Source of the DNA: Eutrigla gurnardus
Lineage: Eukaryota > Chordata > Actinopteri > Perciformes > Triglidae
DNA length: 64,000 bases
Assembly (NCBI GenBank): GCA_963514095.1
Contig: OY741275.1
Span: 5,629,389-5,693,388 of the forward strand
Direction: 5' to 3'
A program made the translations under genes and the position numbers. This document shows positions 1-11,160 of this stretch, piece after piece. The first letter of the stretch is position 1. Every line of letters begins with the position of its first letter. The notes beneath the pieces are model-generated. The model did no database searches. It was not told the origin of the DNA and saw nothing but the letters and a program-made list of their open reading frames with translations.

Positions 1-186
1 CCCGTGATCGCCGCGTCGAGGACGTTGAGTCTCTGTACATGAGGCGGCTGCCCTATCCACTACGGCAACGGCCGCTCCATGATGAAATAATTTCTGTACA
101 TAAATAATTACATATGTGTATAATAAATTGTTTGAATGTAATCTGTGTGTGTACATTTTCCCCAAATGGTAAAATCATCACTCTCC

Positions 187-251
<65 letters not shown>

Positions 252-581
252 AAACTAAACTCTCCAAACTATCTTCAAATTATATAAACGCTATTCAACC
301 TCTAGTATCCAAGCTATCCAAACTCTCAACTGACCGCAACTCTGCTTCAAAACCCACATTTTGAATGGAGCCTGAGGGTTCTATAGCTTTAAAACTTCGC
401 GGCAAACTCTGAACCACTTTCCGAAGCAGTCACGTGGTACAGCCGGGCAGCGAGGCTTCGGACGTCATCATTTTTGGCCCCTCCCCTAAATGAAGCAAGC
501 CTCGATACGCGCTTTGCGGAAACGCCCCCTCCATTACTCGACACACGCTTCGAAGCCTCGGCGCATCTCGTAACATCACTA
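1..581 (-). mobile_element. Terminal fragment of a hAT-like element
   Basis: This stretch is nearly the same as 51570-52103: shared blocks include the ACGTTGAG-CTCTGTACATGAGGCGGC block, the run from AAACTTCGCGGC to the CACGTGGTACAGCC block, and the end CATCTCGTAACATCACTA. The terminal CATCACTA (574-581) is the reverse complement of TAGTGATG, the start of the element at 46223. The element continues off the left edge of the window, so its target duplication cannot be checked. No transposase coding is visible. hAT assignment rests on the related copy, which has an 8-bp target duplication. Confidence 0.7.
191..248. repeat. (CT)n microsatellite
   Basis: About 58 bp of uninterrupted TC dinucleotides inside the hAT-like fragment. 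The related copy near 51760 has only a few CT units, so the array expanded in this copy. Confidence 0.95.
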
Positions 582-1111
582 GGTATAGCTAGAAACGGCA
601 GTTGTTGAGCTTAATAATAATTGAAATTGGCACCCATATGATTTTCACTGCTTTGTTATTTTCTGTACAGCACCGAGGACCGCTAATGCGCCAAGTTCAC
701 CACCTCCGTCGTCACACAGCATGACACCCAGACACCCAGTGGACGGTAGGTTTCTACAGGGAACAGTTTTTGATTCTAAATCCCATCTGTGGACAAAACT
801 ACGATCGCCAGTGATGAGTGATTTATTCAGTGGCGCTGTGCATTAGCTTTAACAGATCACATTTAGTGTGCGACGGCGACCCGTTGCTGGGCCCGCCCAA
901 CTTTATTCCTACACACATTCATTCTGCTGTCTTGTGGACAAAAACGCGGACTTAAGTCTAGTCCCCAACCGAAACGCCAAAGACAGACTTGCTGCAGCAG
1001 GTTTAGGGGAAAAACGTCTTACATTTCAAGGTATGTCAGACATCATGATGACTATTGACACCACACAGTCTATGATTGACACACATTTCCTGTCAGTGTA
1101 TTTCTGCAGTG
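582..1111. other. Unrecognised intergenic DNA
   Basis: Single-copy-looking sequence between the hAT end and the solo LTR. Short open frames exist but have no recognisable domain or splice context. Confidence 0.5.
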
Positions 1112-1448
1112 TGTAATGTGGGAGGTGAAGGGGAAGGTTATGGTCCGCTTTCAATGGCGGTAGCTCCGGTTAGCTCAAAGACACGGCAGGCAACATGTTG
1201 GATTTCCGCACGTACTTTTATTCCACTATACAGATCATACATGCACTGGCAAACACAGGCCGAGGATCCTACACCACCACATCACAAATTAAGTAAAATA
1301 AAAAGTGGTCTTCGCTCCGCTGGCGGCATCTTTACGCATGGAGGAGCGGAAGTACATCTGCTCTTCTTCTAGGTACAGGTTACATTATCCACTAAACAAA
1401 AGGAGGCGCCACCTAGTGGCGCTACATTCAATAATTCCGACTGTTACA
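1112..1448 (-). mobile_element. Solo LTR (337 bp)
   Basis: The block begins TGTAATGTGG and ends GACTGTTACA, so it has short inverted TGTAA(T/C) termini and the TG...CA form of an LTR. It is flanked by a direct AGTG duplication (1108-1111 and 1449-1452). Read on the minus strand it has an AATAAA signal inside a GGAATAAAAG context. No internal retrotransposon coding lies beside it, so it is read as a solo LTR left by LTR-LTR recombination. A 4-bp duplication would fit a BEL/Pao-type element, but the family is an inference. Confidence 0.6.
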
Positions 1449-1452
1449 AGTG

Positions 1453-3396
1453 TATATGAATTTGTGATTCAAACTGAATTAATTCGAATTGAGATCGCCT
1501 GCCTCTTCGCCGTCCGGCACAATTTTAAAGCTAGCATGAGGATATTGTTACATCATGAAATTCGAAAATCTAAGGAATCCGTTGGTACCAGCCATGACAT
1601 GCTTGTCAAAAACTTGTTTTAATAACGCTCCAAATGCTAAGAGTTTTCCCAAAAAATTAAGTAATTTCTATATTAGCCCTGTTATTTTATTATTATCTTC
1701 TCTTTTCAGGTAGCCATACAGATGCAAACGAACGAGGAAAGACACAATTCCCCTTCTCTTTCCAAGAGCATCTGATTTACAGTGCACACCAAGGGTAAGT
1801 GACTCATGCTGCTAAGTAAAAAACACTCCTCCTAACTCATAAGAATTACCTTCCCAGAAATTACTACTACTATTACTTTATTTTCTACCCTCTGGCAGCG
1901 ATTTGTTTCAGTTTATTACAACAAACATTAACCTGGAGAGATGGAAACCTTTTGCAAATAACCAGTCAGCATTTGATCACTTTTTCTTCTTTTTTAAAGT
2001 TAATCCTATATTATATCACTGCATGAGTGAGTAGCTACTGCAAAAACATGGTTGTCCTTAAGTCCTTGCAAGTTGATTTTCAAATTAAATGAACTGATAC
2101 TAATTGTTGCCTTAAACGAAGGAAACCAATCAAAAAACTGATGGATGATTTAGAAAATGCTCAACAGGACTGGGAAGTACTCAGTTTGCCATTTGCCATA
2201 ACTTTAACCATGCAAAACCTCCAGTGTGGTTCTTAAAACTGACAACCATGCCCTGACTAAATTACAATTTTGATTATTAGAATTGACAATTTCTCATATT
2301 TTCTGTTCTGTGGCACAAGGCTTTGCTTCCTCTACTTTTTTATTACTTGTGGATTATCAGCTACATGAATAACCCAAAGCACAAATTAAGTAAAATTACG
2401 TTCTTTTTTCAACTTCATTTATGATTGATGATACAAAATCATTTCGGGCAATAAAATAAATGTTGACTTTCTTCTCTATTTTGGTAGCGTCTCCAAGCAT
2501 CCTTGGGAAACTCCTGCAGTTCTGGATAGAGTGGAATGTGCTGCCCAGACACTTGGATGTTAACGTGGTGGAGAGCAACTTCTCCAGTTCTTCCACCTGC
2601 TTAAACTTCCAGGACATTACAAAGAGTCCTCTAACTTTGAAAGAGACATTCTTGCTGCTATTTGTAGCACTGACACTGGGTTTGGACTGGTCTAAGGACA
2701 CATCAATATATCACTGTACACCTTAGTGTACATTTGTTGTCCAGCAACAAAATTTGGATTGCAGCATAAAAGCATTTGAAAGAGTGATATCAACTAGGGC
2801 CTAGTTCTGCCAGTGTGTGTAACACTGGTGCATTAAAAAGGTCTGCATGCTTGTGATGTGGTGAAGCACATTTGTTATTTGCTTCATGTCTATACCATTG
2901 TCTTTTAGGTGTAATCTCACTGTTCACAATTGTATTAAAGCTCAGGAGACTGTTACAGAGACAAAGTGAGTTGTTGCTGTTCTTTATTTGTGGTTTTGTT
3001 CTGAAACAGGATGCATGTTGCAGTTTCTCGAGCCTTCTGATTCAGAGACTTAAGTCTCCAATCACATGTGAAATTAATACTTCAAAACAAGTTATCTTGA
3101 TAACTACAGGACAGTTTATCATACAAGGCTCTGTTACATAACCATAATGGTTTTCAATGTTTAAACTTAATGGTTCACAAAAAGTTCATTAATAGTAATA
3201 GACATAAATTGCTTATTGCAAAAAGTGTTTGTTTGCAGTCATATTGTACAATGCAGCAAGTTTTATGACATCTGGTATAAAATAAAAATGCTGTCATTAC
3301 CATTCTTTTTAAATCATTTTAGACACTTGAAACAAAGATATCAGAACTGCTAAACCATAATACCGGCTTCTTTATCAGAACTTGAGCAATATGGAT
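1453..3396. other. Unrecognised DNA 3' of the integrase gene
   Basis: AT-rich sequence downstream of the minus-strand integrase gene. Open frames at 2396-2701 (minus) and 2460-2726 (plus) overlap in antisense and resemble no family I know. Part of it could be 3' UTR or the distal end of a transposon carrying the integrase gene; I see no clear terminal repeat. Confidence 0.4.
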
Positions 3397-6300
3397 TTAC
3401 TGGAGCATTTCTGATAATAAGCTCACACTTTGTACATAGACATCTAACACATTGGACAGAGGGCAATCAGGGTCTGGTAGACTTCCAACTTCCTGGTCAG
3501 TCAGTGAGCGCTGCAGCTGAACTTCAGGGACCACAACACCAGGCTGATGGTGACCACACGGTCCGGTCCAGTCAACTCCAAACTCCGTGTCAACCTGCAG
3601 CTGCAAGAGCTGAGGTTAAACGGTAGGATAAAGGGTCAATCAAAATCAAAGTCTTAAAGATTTTTATGGTCAATATGTCTACAGAACTGTAAGCCATATT
3701 AATTCATTTTACAGAAGCTAGTTTGAAATATCACCTGTTTATCATCTGGGATTCTGTATCTATGCCCCAAAAACAGCTATGGCATTGGAAAGAGCTTGAC
3801 TACAATTTCCAAGAGCCAATACATTAATTTTGAGAGCTAAGATGTATAATTTTCTCTCTAAATCACTGCTCCTTGTTTGACCACAACATTGTAGCAATAC
3901 CTTATTGTGTTGAAAGTGACAATGCTAGGCAGTATAAATCCATCACATTTAGTTCCTGAACAACAGGCCACTATAGTTACATTTTGCTACTGATACATGC
4001 ACTTTATAATGGACATAAAGTAGAGATAATGTTGACAATATCCCATGTAGATAATTAAAAGTTAAAGTAAAACAGAATTACTGAATAAATCCAAACCTGT
4101 ATGGGGCCCTGCTGCGCCTCATGCTCATGGCGAGTCCACAGTTGCAGCGGTGACTGGTTGCCCTCAGTGCGTAGTCTGTGGCAGTTCCAGCCACGCTGGA
4201 AAAACTGAAGGTGCTTCTGTATGTGGGGCACAAAGCACCAGTGCAGAGCATAGAGATGCATTTCATTGTCAGGATTGAGAAGGCCTTCTCTCTCAAGGTT
4301 GGTAAAGATGGTGTAGAAGAGATCAAGAACTCCCACATAAACGTCTCTCCAGAGCCTTTCGATTCTGATGGGTATAAAGGAAAAACTATTTATTCTACCT
4401 ACAATGAACAAAAACAAAATATACAGGGAAAATACCTTTACCTAATACTTTTACCTACTGTTGGTGTATGACAACACTCCCATCAATGATAAGCACAGTA
4501 AATTAGAACTGAATTAAATACGTAAGTAATAAGTGATGTATTCAATATTCACTCTAAATAACAGTTAATGACAAAGTTTAATTTTAATTCTCTTAAAGGA
4601 TAAGTTGATTTTTTCAAGTTTGTCTTCAAACAATGCTCACATGCCCACATGTATGATGAAAGAGTTTTTTGTTGCTGTGGTTGTTCCTCTGTCCATCTAT
4701 ACTGGCTGTGGAAAATCTAATGCTAACCATTCTATTGTAAGTGATGGCTGGCCTTGTTCTGTGACTGCTGAAGCCTCATATATGCTTCAGAATGAAGTTC
4801 AGCTGAACTACAGAATGAGGACTAGATTTGTCATCACTTACATTGGAATCACACTAGAATAGTAATCTTCTCCTGGTCAGTATAGATTACAGAGAGACAA
4901 TCAGAGAACAACTCTTTTGATATTTACACTAACGTTAATGTTGAAAAGCTCATAATCTGCTGCCACAAAAGCTTGATTGTATTAAGATAGACTTGAAGAG
5001 ACAGGTTAAGTCAGTTTATATTGCCATCTTTTACAAAGTGTTATTTTGATAAATGTTGAATGGAAGATTATGTTACCTTTGGTTATGGACACTCCTGCCA
5101 GCAATGTGTGAATTCCTGTTCAGTCCTCTATTAGCCACCATGTAGCGTGCAACATCAACATTTTCCCCGCCTTTATCTGACCTCACACGTGATGGCACAC
5201 CATAGACATCGACAGCTTCCAGAAAGCTTTTTAGGACTGTTGCTGCACGATTGTTGGTGGCGGCACTCAAGTATACAATCAAACGACTAAAGCCGTCAAT
5301 ACCACCATGCACAACAATACGCCATCTGAAATAGATATGCATGAGAACAGATTAAGATCAGTACCACTACCTGCATCATGCATCTCTGTATGTGCAAGTT
5401 GAGGCCAGATTTACACAGAGCATACTGTATACGCCTATTTGATCAGAACTTCTCTATCTGAAATCTTTAACACACAAACATAAATAAAATCCTGATATAC
5501 TTCTAGGTCACCATTTCTTTGTATTTAATCCAGCTCACAAAATGTACACCCACACCCGAATTTATACAAGGTTCTGGTGAGTATTTTGAATAAAAATAGC
5601 CTTTGAGGTCAGCTGCAAGTTGTAGAGTTTTTAGTCTTTGGTCACTGACATTTTCTGTTTTTAGCACTGTACTCCAGCATATTAGATTTCATAGAAGACA
5701 ATGGCTGAGGTTAAAATGTCGAGTGCCACTTTAATTTGGGAATATTGGGTGCACAGTGTGGGAGCCGTAGCCATTTTAGCCCCTGTCAGACTGTATATAC
5801 ACAGATTACAATTTCAGTACTGTGCCAAAAACAGAAGGTTTATCACAGTTTCTAACTGACCTGTTCGGACCACTTTAAAAAGCCACCCCACCTAAAAGTT
5901 CAAAGAACCAACCAGCATTACTCTTAATTTTGATGCTGGTAGAAGTCAGTAAAACTGATTTGCATGCACAAGAACACTGATGGATTAAATAATTTGATCC
6001 ATCCACCATTGATAAATCCCAGTCCGGCTTGCAGTGACACTGGTAGGTTAATTAAAATTGTAGATGAGCTTTTGTAACTGCTCTGGATATACACTAAACT
6101 GGGTAGTAAGTATCTTACAGTAGTAAAATCTACAATAAAGTGGATGCTTGAGATGGTTAATGTTTTTTCAATACCTTATCAGTTTGTGATTTCCATCGAT
6201 GTGCCATAAACTGTTCGGTGCTCTAACAGAGTACTTCCTACGCCTTCTTGGGTTCAGCTGAAGGGTGCGCATCAAAACTCCACCAGGACCCACTCGCCGC

Positions 6301-7989
6301 ATGGATTCCTGGACACGCTGTCCTATAATAGGCAAAACAATGCACAGATATGGTGTACAGAAAAAAAGTAAAGCATTCCCCAATCTGGGAGTGAATTCAC
6401 AAATCCAGATAAAATCCAGATTAGCACTAAATAAAGCAGCTTCCTCACATTGTGAGTAAATCGGCAAGTAGGCCAAATCCCAACATAAAATAACCCCTGA
6501 ACAAATGAATGGGTAATGAATACAATTCCTTACTTTGTATGCGTATGCCTTGTGCATTCAGGTGCCCAACCATCATTTTGTATCCAGACATGGGATGCTG
6601 CTGCAGAATTTGGGTCACAGTTTCATCCAGATTGTTGTCCTCTATTGGAGTTAATAGATTGTGGACTCTGATCATCAAAAATAACAAGAAAAAAGTCACA
6701 AGAGGCAACGAAGAAATGTCACCCATCTCACAGTAAAAACAAAACGACGATTATTTTAAATCGGTGTCACCTAAAACAAACCTCATTCCTGCTGTGTCCT
6801 GTAGAAGTTTATACATTTTATTTATAATTTAAGTTAAAATCTTTCGTATTGTATGAGTTTATATATGCAACACTATCATGTGTCAAACTAATGCAATTGT
6901 GCTGAAATGTCACATCTGACTCTGTTCACTTTTTACTCCAGAAATAGGGTTACAGATCATCTGACAAACTGAAGATGTTAATTAATGGCACCCATGTACA
7001 GTATCAACAAATGCAGCAGCACAAATCCACTACCTGTAAGGAGTACATATGATAAACTAAGTGTAGCGACTAACTGTCCAATTTAAAAGGCCGCTAAGAG
7101 GCTCAGTGTTGTCTTGTCTGAGACATAACACACCTAGGTGTTAATTGCCAGAAATGATAAGAACCAAAGAGTGTGTGCAGGATAAACAATTAATAATACA
7201 GGCCAGACCAATGTTGGCTCCTACACTAAGTTTGTCAGTAATATAAGCATGTTAGTCACCAGTCCATCTGTCGTTGAAAACCAAAGCATATAGGCCTATA
7301 TAATCAAGTATTGTTAGACCTATTCCCAGTGCATATTAATGTAAGTTAATATCAGTAACGTTAGTTAATTTTTAGTTAACTTAAACTCAGTGCAAAACTC
7401 AAAGCAGTGCAAGGAGACATATTATTGTATAAATGTTCTATGATATCATGAACAATTTATACTAAAAGCTTGGACTCAAATGTGCACCTAACGTTAGACT
7501 ATATAAGATAAACACAGTATATTTCCCAGTGGTATTTGGAGATAAGGTGAGCAACGTTACCATCAATAAACACTAGCTAGTTAAATATCTCTGTGAATTT
7601 GCACACATATATTGCCACCTTTAAAAGACGAGACACGGGAAACCAGACAAAAAGACAATGTAGCGTTAGGAGTAAAAATGACCCTATTCCGTACTGTGCC
7701 ATCCTCCGACGAATTGTTCTCTCGCACACTCCGAACACCTGTGCTATTTCCCCAGCAGTGTGCCCCCGCAGTAGGTGTGCTTCGATTAAAGTGGGGGGTA
7801 TATTGTACGACGGACGTCCAAGGGTCCCTTCTTCTGACTCTGACAGGGTGTAAAGTTGGCGTTGAGCTGAGCCAAGTCATCCATCAATCTATCCAGACGA
7901 AACTGAACATAGTCGTTGGTTGCATGGTTCTCTAAATCGTTCGCTAATGATCGTAATTCATTCGCAATCGCTCGTACAAAAAATGCCAT
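3397..7989 (-). CDS. IS3/retroviral-type integrase core protein, six exons, probable frameshift in exon 1
   Basis: Exons by minus-strand splice sites and phase: 7989-7683, 6667-6534, 6322-6175, 5325-5077, 4364-4097, 3594-3397 (stop). Exon 1 carries an N-terminal helix and a helix-turn-helix (HTAGEIAQVFGV...TIRRRM). Exon 2 has a GYKMM-GHL-GIRIQ block like the HTH_21 region of IS3 OrfB. The integrase core triad is split over three exons: D in WHIDGNHKL (exon 3), D in RSDKGGEN (exon 4), E in IERLWRD (exon 5). Exon 6 holds the family tail VDTEFGVDWTGP. Exons 2-5 have good AG acceptors and AG/GT-type donors, and all phases close. The exon 1 donor (GTCATT) is weak. The ATG at 7989 opens a frame that runs into the helix-turn-helix only if one base is missing near 7840-7880, so this copy may be a pseudogene or contain a sequence error. 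Multi-copy proteins of this type occur in fish; an IS3EU-like transposon origin is my inference. Confidence 0.75.
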
Positions 7990-8197
7990 TACTAAACCAG
8001 AGCTACATAAATAACAAATATCAACAACTGCAGCTGGGGTCAGTTCAGTCTGATTAATAATGAATGCACAGAGAAGGATTCACAAATATAGTTTGTGATT
8101 TATATATAAATGACTCTCTTCTCACAAATACATTTCGTTTTAAATAAATGTAATATAAATCCATAAATATATGAATTTAAAAAATATTTGCAATTTT

Positions 8198-8584
8198 CAT
8201 CAAAAATGTATTTGTATGTTGTTACATTTATATACAAACTGTTAAACTTTAATTAACAAGACGCTTTTCATTTATGAACTTGTTTGCATTTGTTCGTGAA
8301 CTGGTCTGTATTTATTTGTGGACTTTTGAGACTCTCCTAACGTGGCTGGATTCACAAATGCATTTTTTTCAACAAGGAACTCTCTGTAGCCAATCAGATG
8401 CCTCCCTCGTTTTCAGCCAATCACATGACTGCATTCCCACGAGGGGTACCTCACCATGGCCAGAGCAAAGCTTTTTCTCTGCGCATTTTGCGCATTTGTG
8501 TAGTTCACAAATGAAAAGCGTCTTTTAAATTCAAGTTTAACAGTTTGTATATAAATGTAACAACATACAAATACATTTTTGATG
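8198..8584. mobile_element. MITE with about 75-bp terminal inverted repeats
   Basis: The left arm starts CATCAAAAATGTATTTGTATG at 8198 and continues through AACTGTTAAACTTTAATT to GACGCTTTTCAT. The right arm (about 8510-8584) is its reverse complement with a few mismatches. The roughly 230-bp interior has no coding potential. Related short motifs (ACAAATACATTT) lie just to the left, suggesting a second decayed copy. No convincing target duplication is visible. Confidence 0.8.
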
Positions 8585-9006
8585 TAAACTTGGGCTTTAG
8601 ACTTAACCAAACATTCAGCCACCTCTAAACATACTAATAAATGTCCTGTTTTTTCTTTTTCTCTGTTTCTTGCTGTTTTGAATAGCTAGTTTTACTATGT
8701 ATATCTTCTGTTCTTTTTACATCAACATCAACCTGCCTAATTTGGACTACAGATAAATTAGCCCCTGTGCTATAATCTGGAACATGGAGAGGCAACCTTC
8801 AGTTTTTACACACCACATACCTGGAATAAACTTCCAGAAATCAAGACTGACTTTTCTGTTTACCGCTGCCTTTCAGTAAACAATACTTTATGAACTTCTT
8901 ATACTGCACTGTTACTCTTATTCCTCGACATTGTTTTTACTTATTTACAAAAAATATATATTATTGGCTTGTTTTAATTTTTTTTCTCCAATGCTTTTAA
9001 TGTTTT
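8585..9006. other. Unrecognised intergenic DNA
   Basis: AT-rich non-coding sequence between the MITE and the LINE tail. I see no gene or repeat structure. Confidence 0.5.
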
Positions 9007-9296
9007 CCATCCATCCATCCATCCATTTTCTTCCGCTTATCCGGAACCGGGTCGCGGGGGCAGCTGCCTGAGCAGGGACGCCCAGACTTCCCTCTCCCCG
9101 GACACTTCCCCTAGCTCCTCCGGGAGGACCCCAAGGCGTTCCCAGGCCAGCCGGGTGACATAGTCACTCCAGCGTGTCCTGGGTCATCTTATTCTTTCGG
9201 TCACGACCCAAAGTTCATGACCATAGGTGAGGGTAGGAACGTAGATTGCCCGGTAAATCGAGAGCTTCGCCTTTCGGCTCAGCTCTCTCTTCACCG
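9007..9296 (-). mobile_element. Rex/RTE-like LINE 3' end, internally deleted
   Basis: On the minus strand the sequence translates into the C-terminal tail of a fish non-LTR reverse transcriptase: a KAKLSIYRAIYVPTLTYGHE-type block, then after a junction near 9187-9190 a block like RLAWERLGVLPEE and EREVWASLLRQLPPRP before the stop. It ends with GGATAAGCGGAAGAAAATGG and a (TGGA)n tail, seen on the plus strand as (CCAT)n at 9007-9026. The roughly 350 bp that normally lie between the two blocks are missing. It abuts an orphan mucin-type repeat at 9297 with no spacer. Confidence 0.8.
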
Positions 9297-9472
9297 CCCG
9301 TGGTGGTGGTCGAGGAAGTGCCCGTCGTCGTTGTCGTGCCACCCCTGGTGGTGGTCGAGGAGGCGCCCGTGGTGGTGGTCGAGGAGGCGCCCGTGGTGGT
9401 GGTCGAGGAGGCGCCCGTCGTTGTCGTGCCGCCCGTGGTGGCGGTCGAGGAGGCGCCCGTGGTGGCGGTCAG
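9297..9472 (-). repeat. Orphan piece of the mucin-type coding repeat
   Basis: On the minus strand this reads TTTTGASS/GGTTTT-type units, the same alphabet as the repeats of the three tandem genes. No exon, stop or poly(A) context of that gene is next to it. It is joined to a LINE fragment on one side and to a different dispersed repeat on the other. It is probably a relic of a fifth tandem unit lying to the left of unit A. Confidence 0.85.
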
Positions 9473-9569
9473 TTACTAACTCAGTTACTTTTTGGAACAA
9501 GTAGTAACTATAACTAATTACTTTTTTAAAGTAGCGTTCCCAACATATTCCTAGAGTATCGAATCACAG
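9473..9569. mobile_element. Fragment of a dispersed fish repeat
   Basis: The AGTTACTTTTTGGAACAAGTAG...ACTATAACTAATTAC...TTAAAGTAGCGTTCCCAACA stretch resembles the end of common fish hAT-like elements rich in AGTTAC and ending in CCCAACA. It separates the orphan repeat from unit A. Assignment is from memory of the motif only. Confidence 0.4.
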
Positions 9570-9913
9570 TTTACCATCTCAACTATATGCGATATTGATT
9601 CCGTCACCCACATCAAATCAAGATGACACTTTCGATGTGTAACTTTAGCCCACTACTTTGAGGTGACTCGTGCTTGCCTCCAGTCTTTCCATTTGTTTGA
9701 CCTCTAGCTAATACGTTATCAGTAAAAGGGTCCGTAGTAGCACGAAGAAGTTTCACCGACATGGCAGCTCGACAGAGCTTTTTAGCCTCTTTTAGCTAAA
9801 TAGAAATAGAAAAAACAAAATAGAAAATGTTATCTATTAAAAGTACAAGTAAAAGTAAAAGTGCATAATACATCCTTCTTTGTATTTGCCAAAGCAGGAA
9901 ATGTGTTAGAACA

Positions 9914-10570
9914 TTAAAGCGATGGTTCGGAGTAAAATGCACCCTAGGTCATTTCCACCATGACATCCAGCCAAATACCCCCTCAGAAGCATGTTTAACG
10001 ATGGTCAACATAGGGCTATCAGCCGAATGGCTTAGTACTAGCACGATGGTACATCTTGTAATTTACCCCACTAATAATGCATGGAATGTTACCAAACTTC
10101 TGCAGTAGTACACATAAGTCTGTACTCACAAAGGCATTTGAAAGTTAATACAAGATAAAACAAGCATTTATAAAAATTCAGCAGAACTTTTTCCATACTC
10201 TCGCGTGAAACTCGCGTCACGGAAACAGCTGGGTAAACACGGAAGTGGCGTCGACGCAGCGGTAGCATTAGCAGCAGAGGATAGAAGCTATCAGACAAGT
10301 GTTCTTTTAAATAAACTCCTGGTGTACTTACAAACTTTCAAATGCCTCGTTTTGCGAGTACAGACCCTATGTGTACTACTGCAGAAGTTCGGCAACATTC
10401 CATGAATTATTAGTGGGGTAATTTACAAGATGTACCATCGCGCCAGTACTAAGCCATTCGGCTGATAGCGCGATCTTGACCATCGCTAAAAATGCTTCCG
10501 AGGGGGTGTTTGGCTGGATGTCATGGTGGAAATGACCTAGGGTGCATTTTACGCCGAACCATCACTTTAA
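9914..10570. mobile_element. TTAA-flanked foldback MITE, unit A copy
   Basis: The left end reads TTAAAGCGATGGTTCGGAG and the right end is the inverse, CCGAACCATCACTTTAA. The arms match over about 250 bp each, including the AAAATGCACCCTAGGTCATT block. TTAA at both ends fits the target of Kolobok or piggyBac elements. Short open frames inside (for example 10089-10298) are in the arms and not genes. Confidence 0.85.
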
Positions 10571-11129
10571 TTATTCTAAATTGTAAACTGCGCATTTTCA
10601 AACTTATAAGAATGAATGGACAGATCTTTGCTCCCCAGACCAGAAATACAGCCACTACCTGTAACTGTACACAAACTCACAAGTTTGATCAGCCTGCAAC
10701 TTCATTTTTTACTTAGATTTTTGTTGTGATTTTGAATGCAGCCCTCAATGAGTTGTTGAGTTTGTTTCCATTGGCCGTTAAGTCATTTTGTTCAACAAGA
10801 TTATACAATGAACTTCAGTAAGATTCTCAACTGGAATAATTAGTTTGTCAATATCTAATTTAAATAATCCCTATTCCCATTTTTCTGACAAGATCTAGTA
10901 CGCACACAGTAAGCTACTGTATCTTTTGCAAGTACATAACCGCTGTATACTAGGACCTCACAGAAGTTATGCCACTATATTACTGTGATTTCGCAGTAAA
11001 CCGTTGTAGAATTAGGCTGCTGTAATCAACCATTTTCACAGGTAATGTCAAAGTTACTATGATTTACCAGTTTGCAGCTGTCCTAAAAATTGGCTGAATT
11101 GAATTGAACACAAATGATACATTTACACG
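10571..11129. other. Unit A sequence downstream of the gene
   Basis: Non-coding DNA 3' of the mucin-like gene, kept in all three units (18173-18730, 28998-29555). No additional gene is seen. Confidence 0.6.
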
Positions 11130-11135
11130 TTTATT
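11130..11135 (-). terminator. Poly(A) signal AATAAA, gene A
   Basis: AATAAA on the minus strand, about 25 bp beyond the TAA stop at 11161. The same signal sits at the same distance in copies B and C, so the 3' UTR would be very short. Confidence 0.7.
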
Positions 11136-11160
11136 TTGCATGAGAAGTGCCAGTGGTGGA

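Noticed and set aside
2396..2726. Overlapping antisense frames of about 90-100 codons
   Set aside because: No domain, codon bias or splice sites; each is the shadow of the other and neither is convincing.
9297..9472. CRISPR-like regular repeat
   Set aside because: Repeats are protein-coding tandem units without unique spacers, in a eukaryotic genome.
10089..10405. Paired 66-74-codon frames repeated in each unit
   Set aside because: They lie in the arms of the foldback MITE and have no domain.
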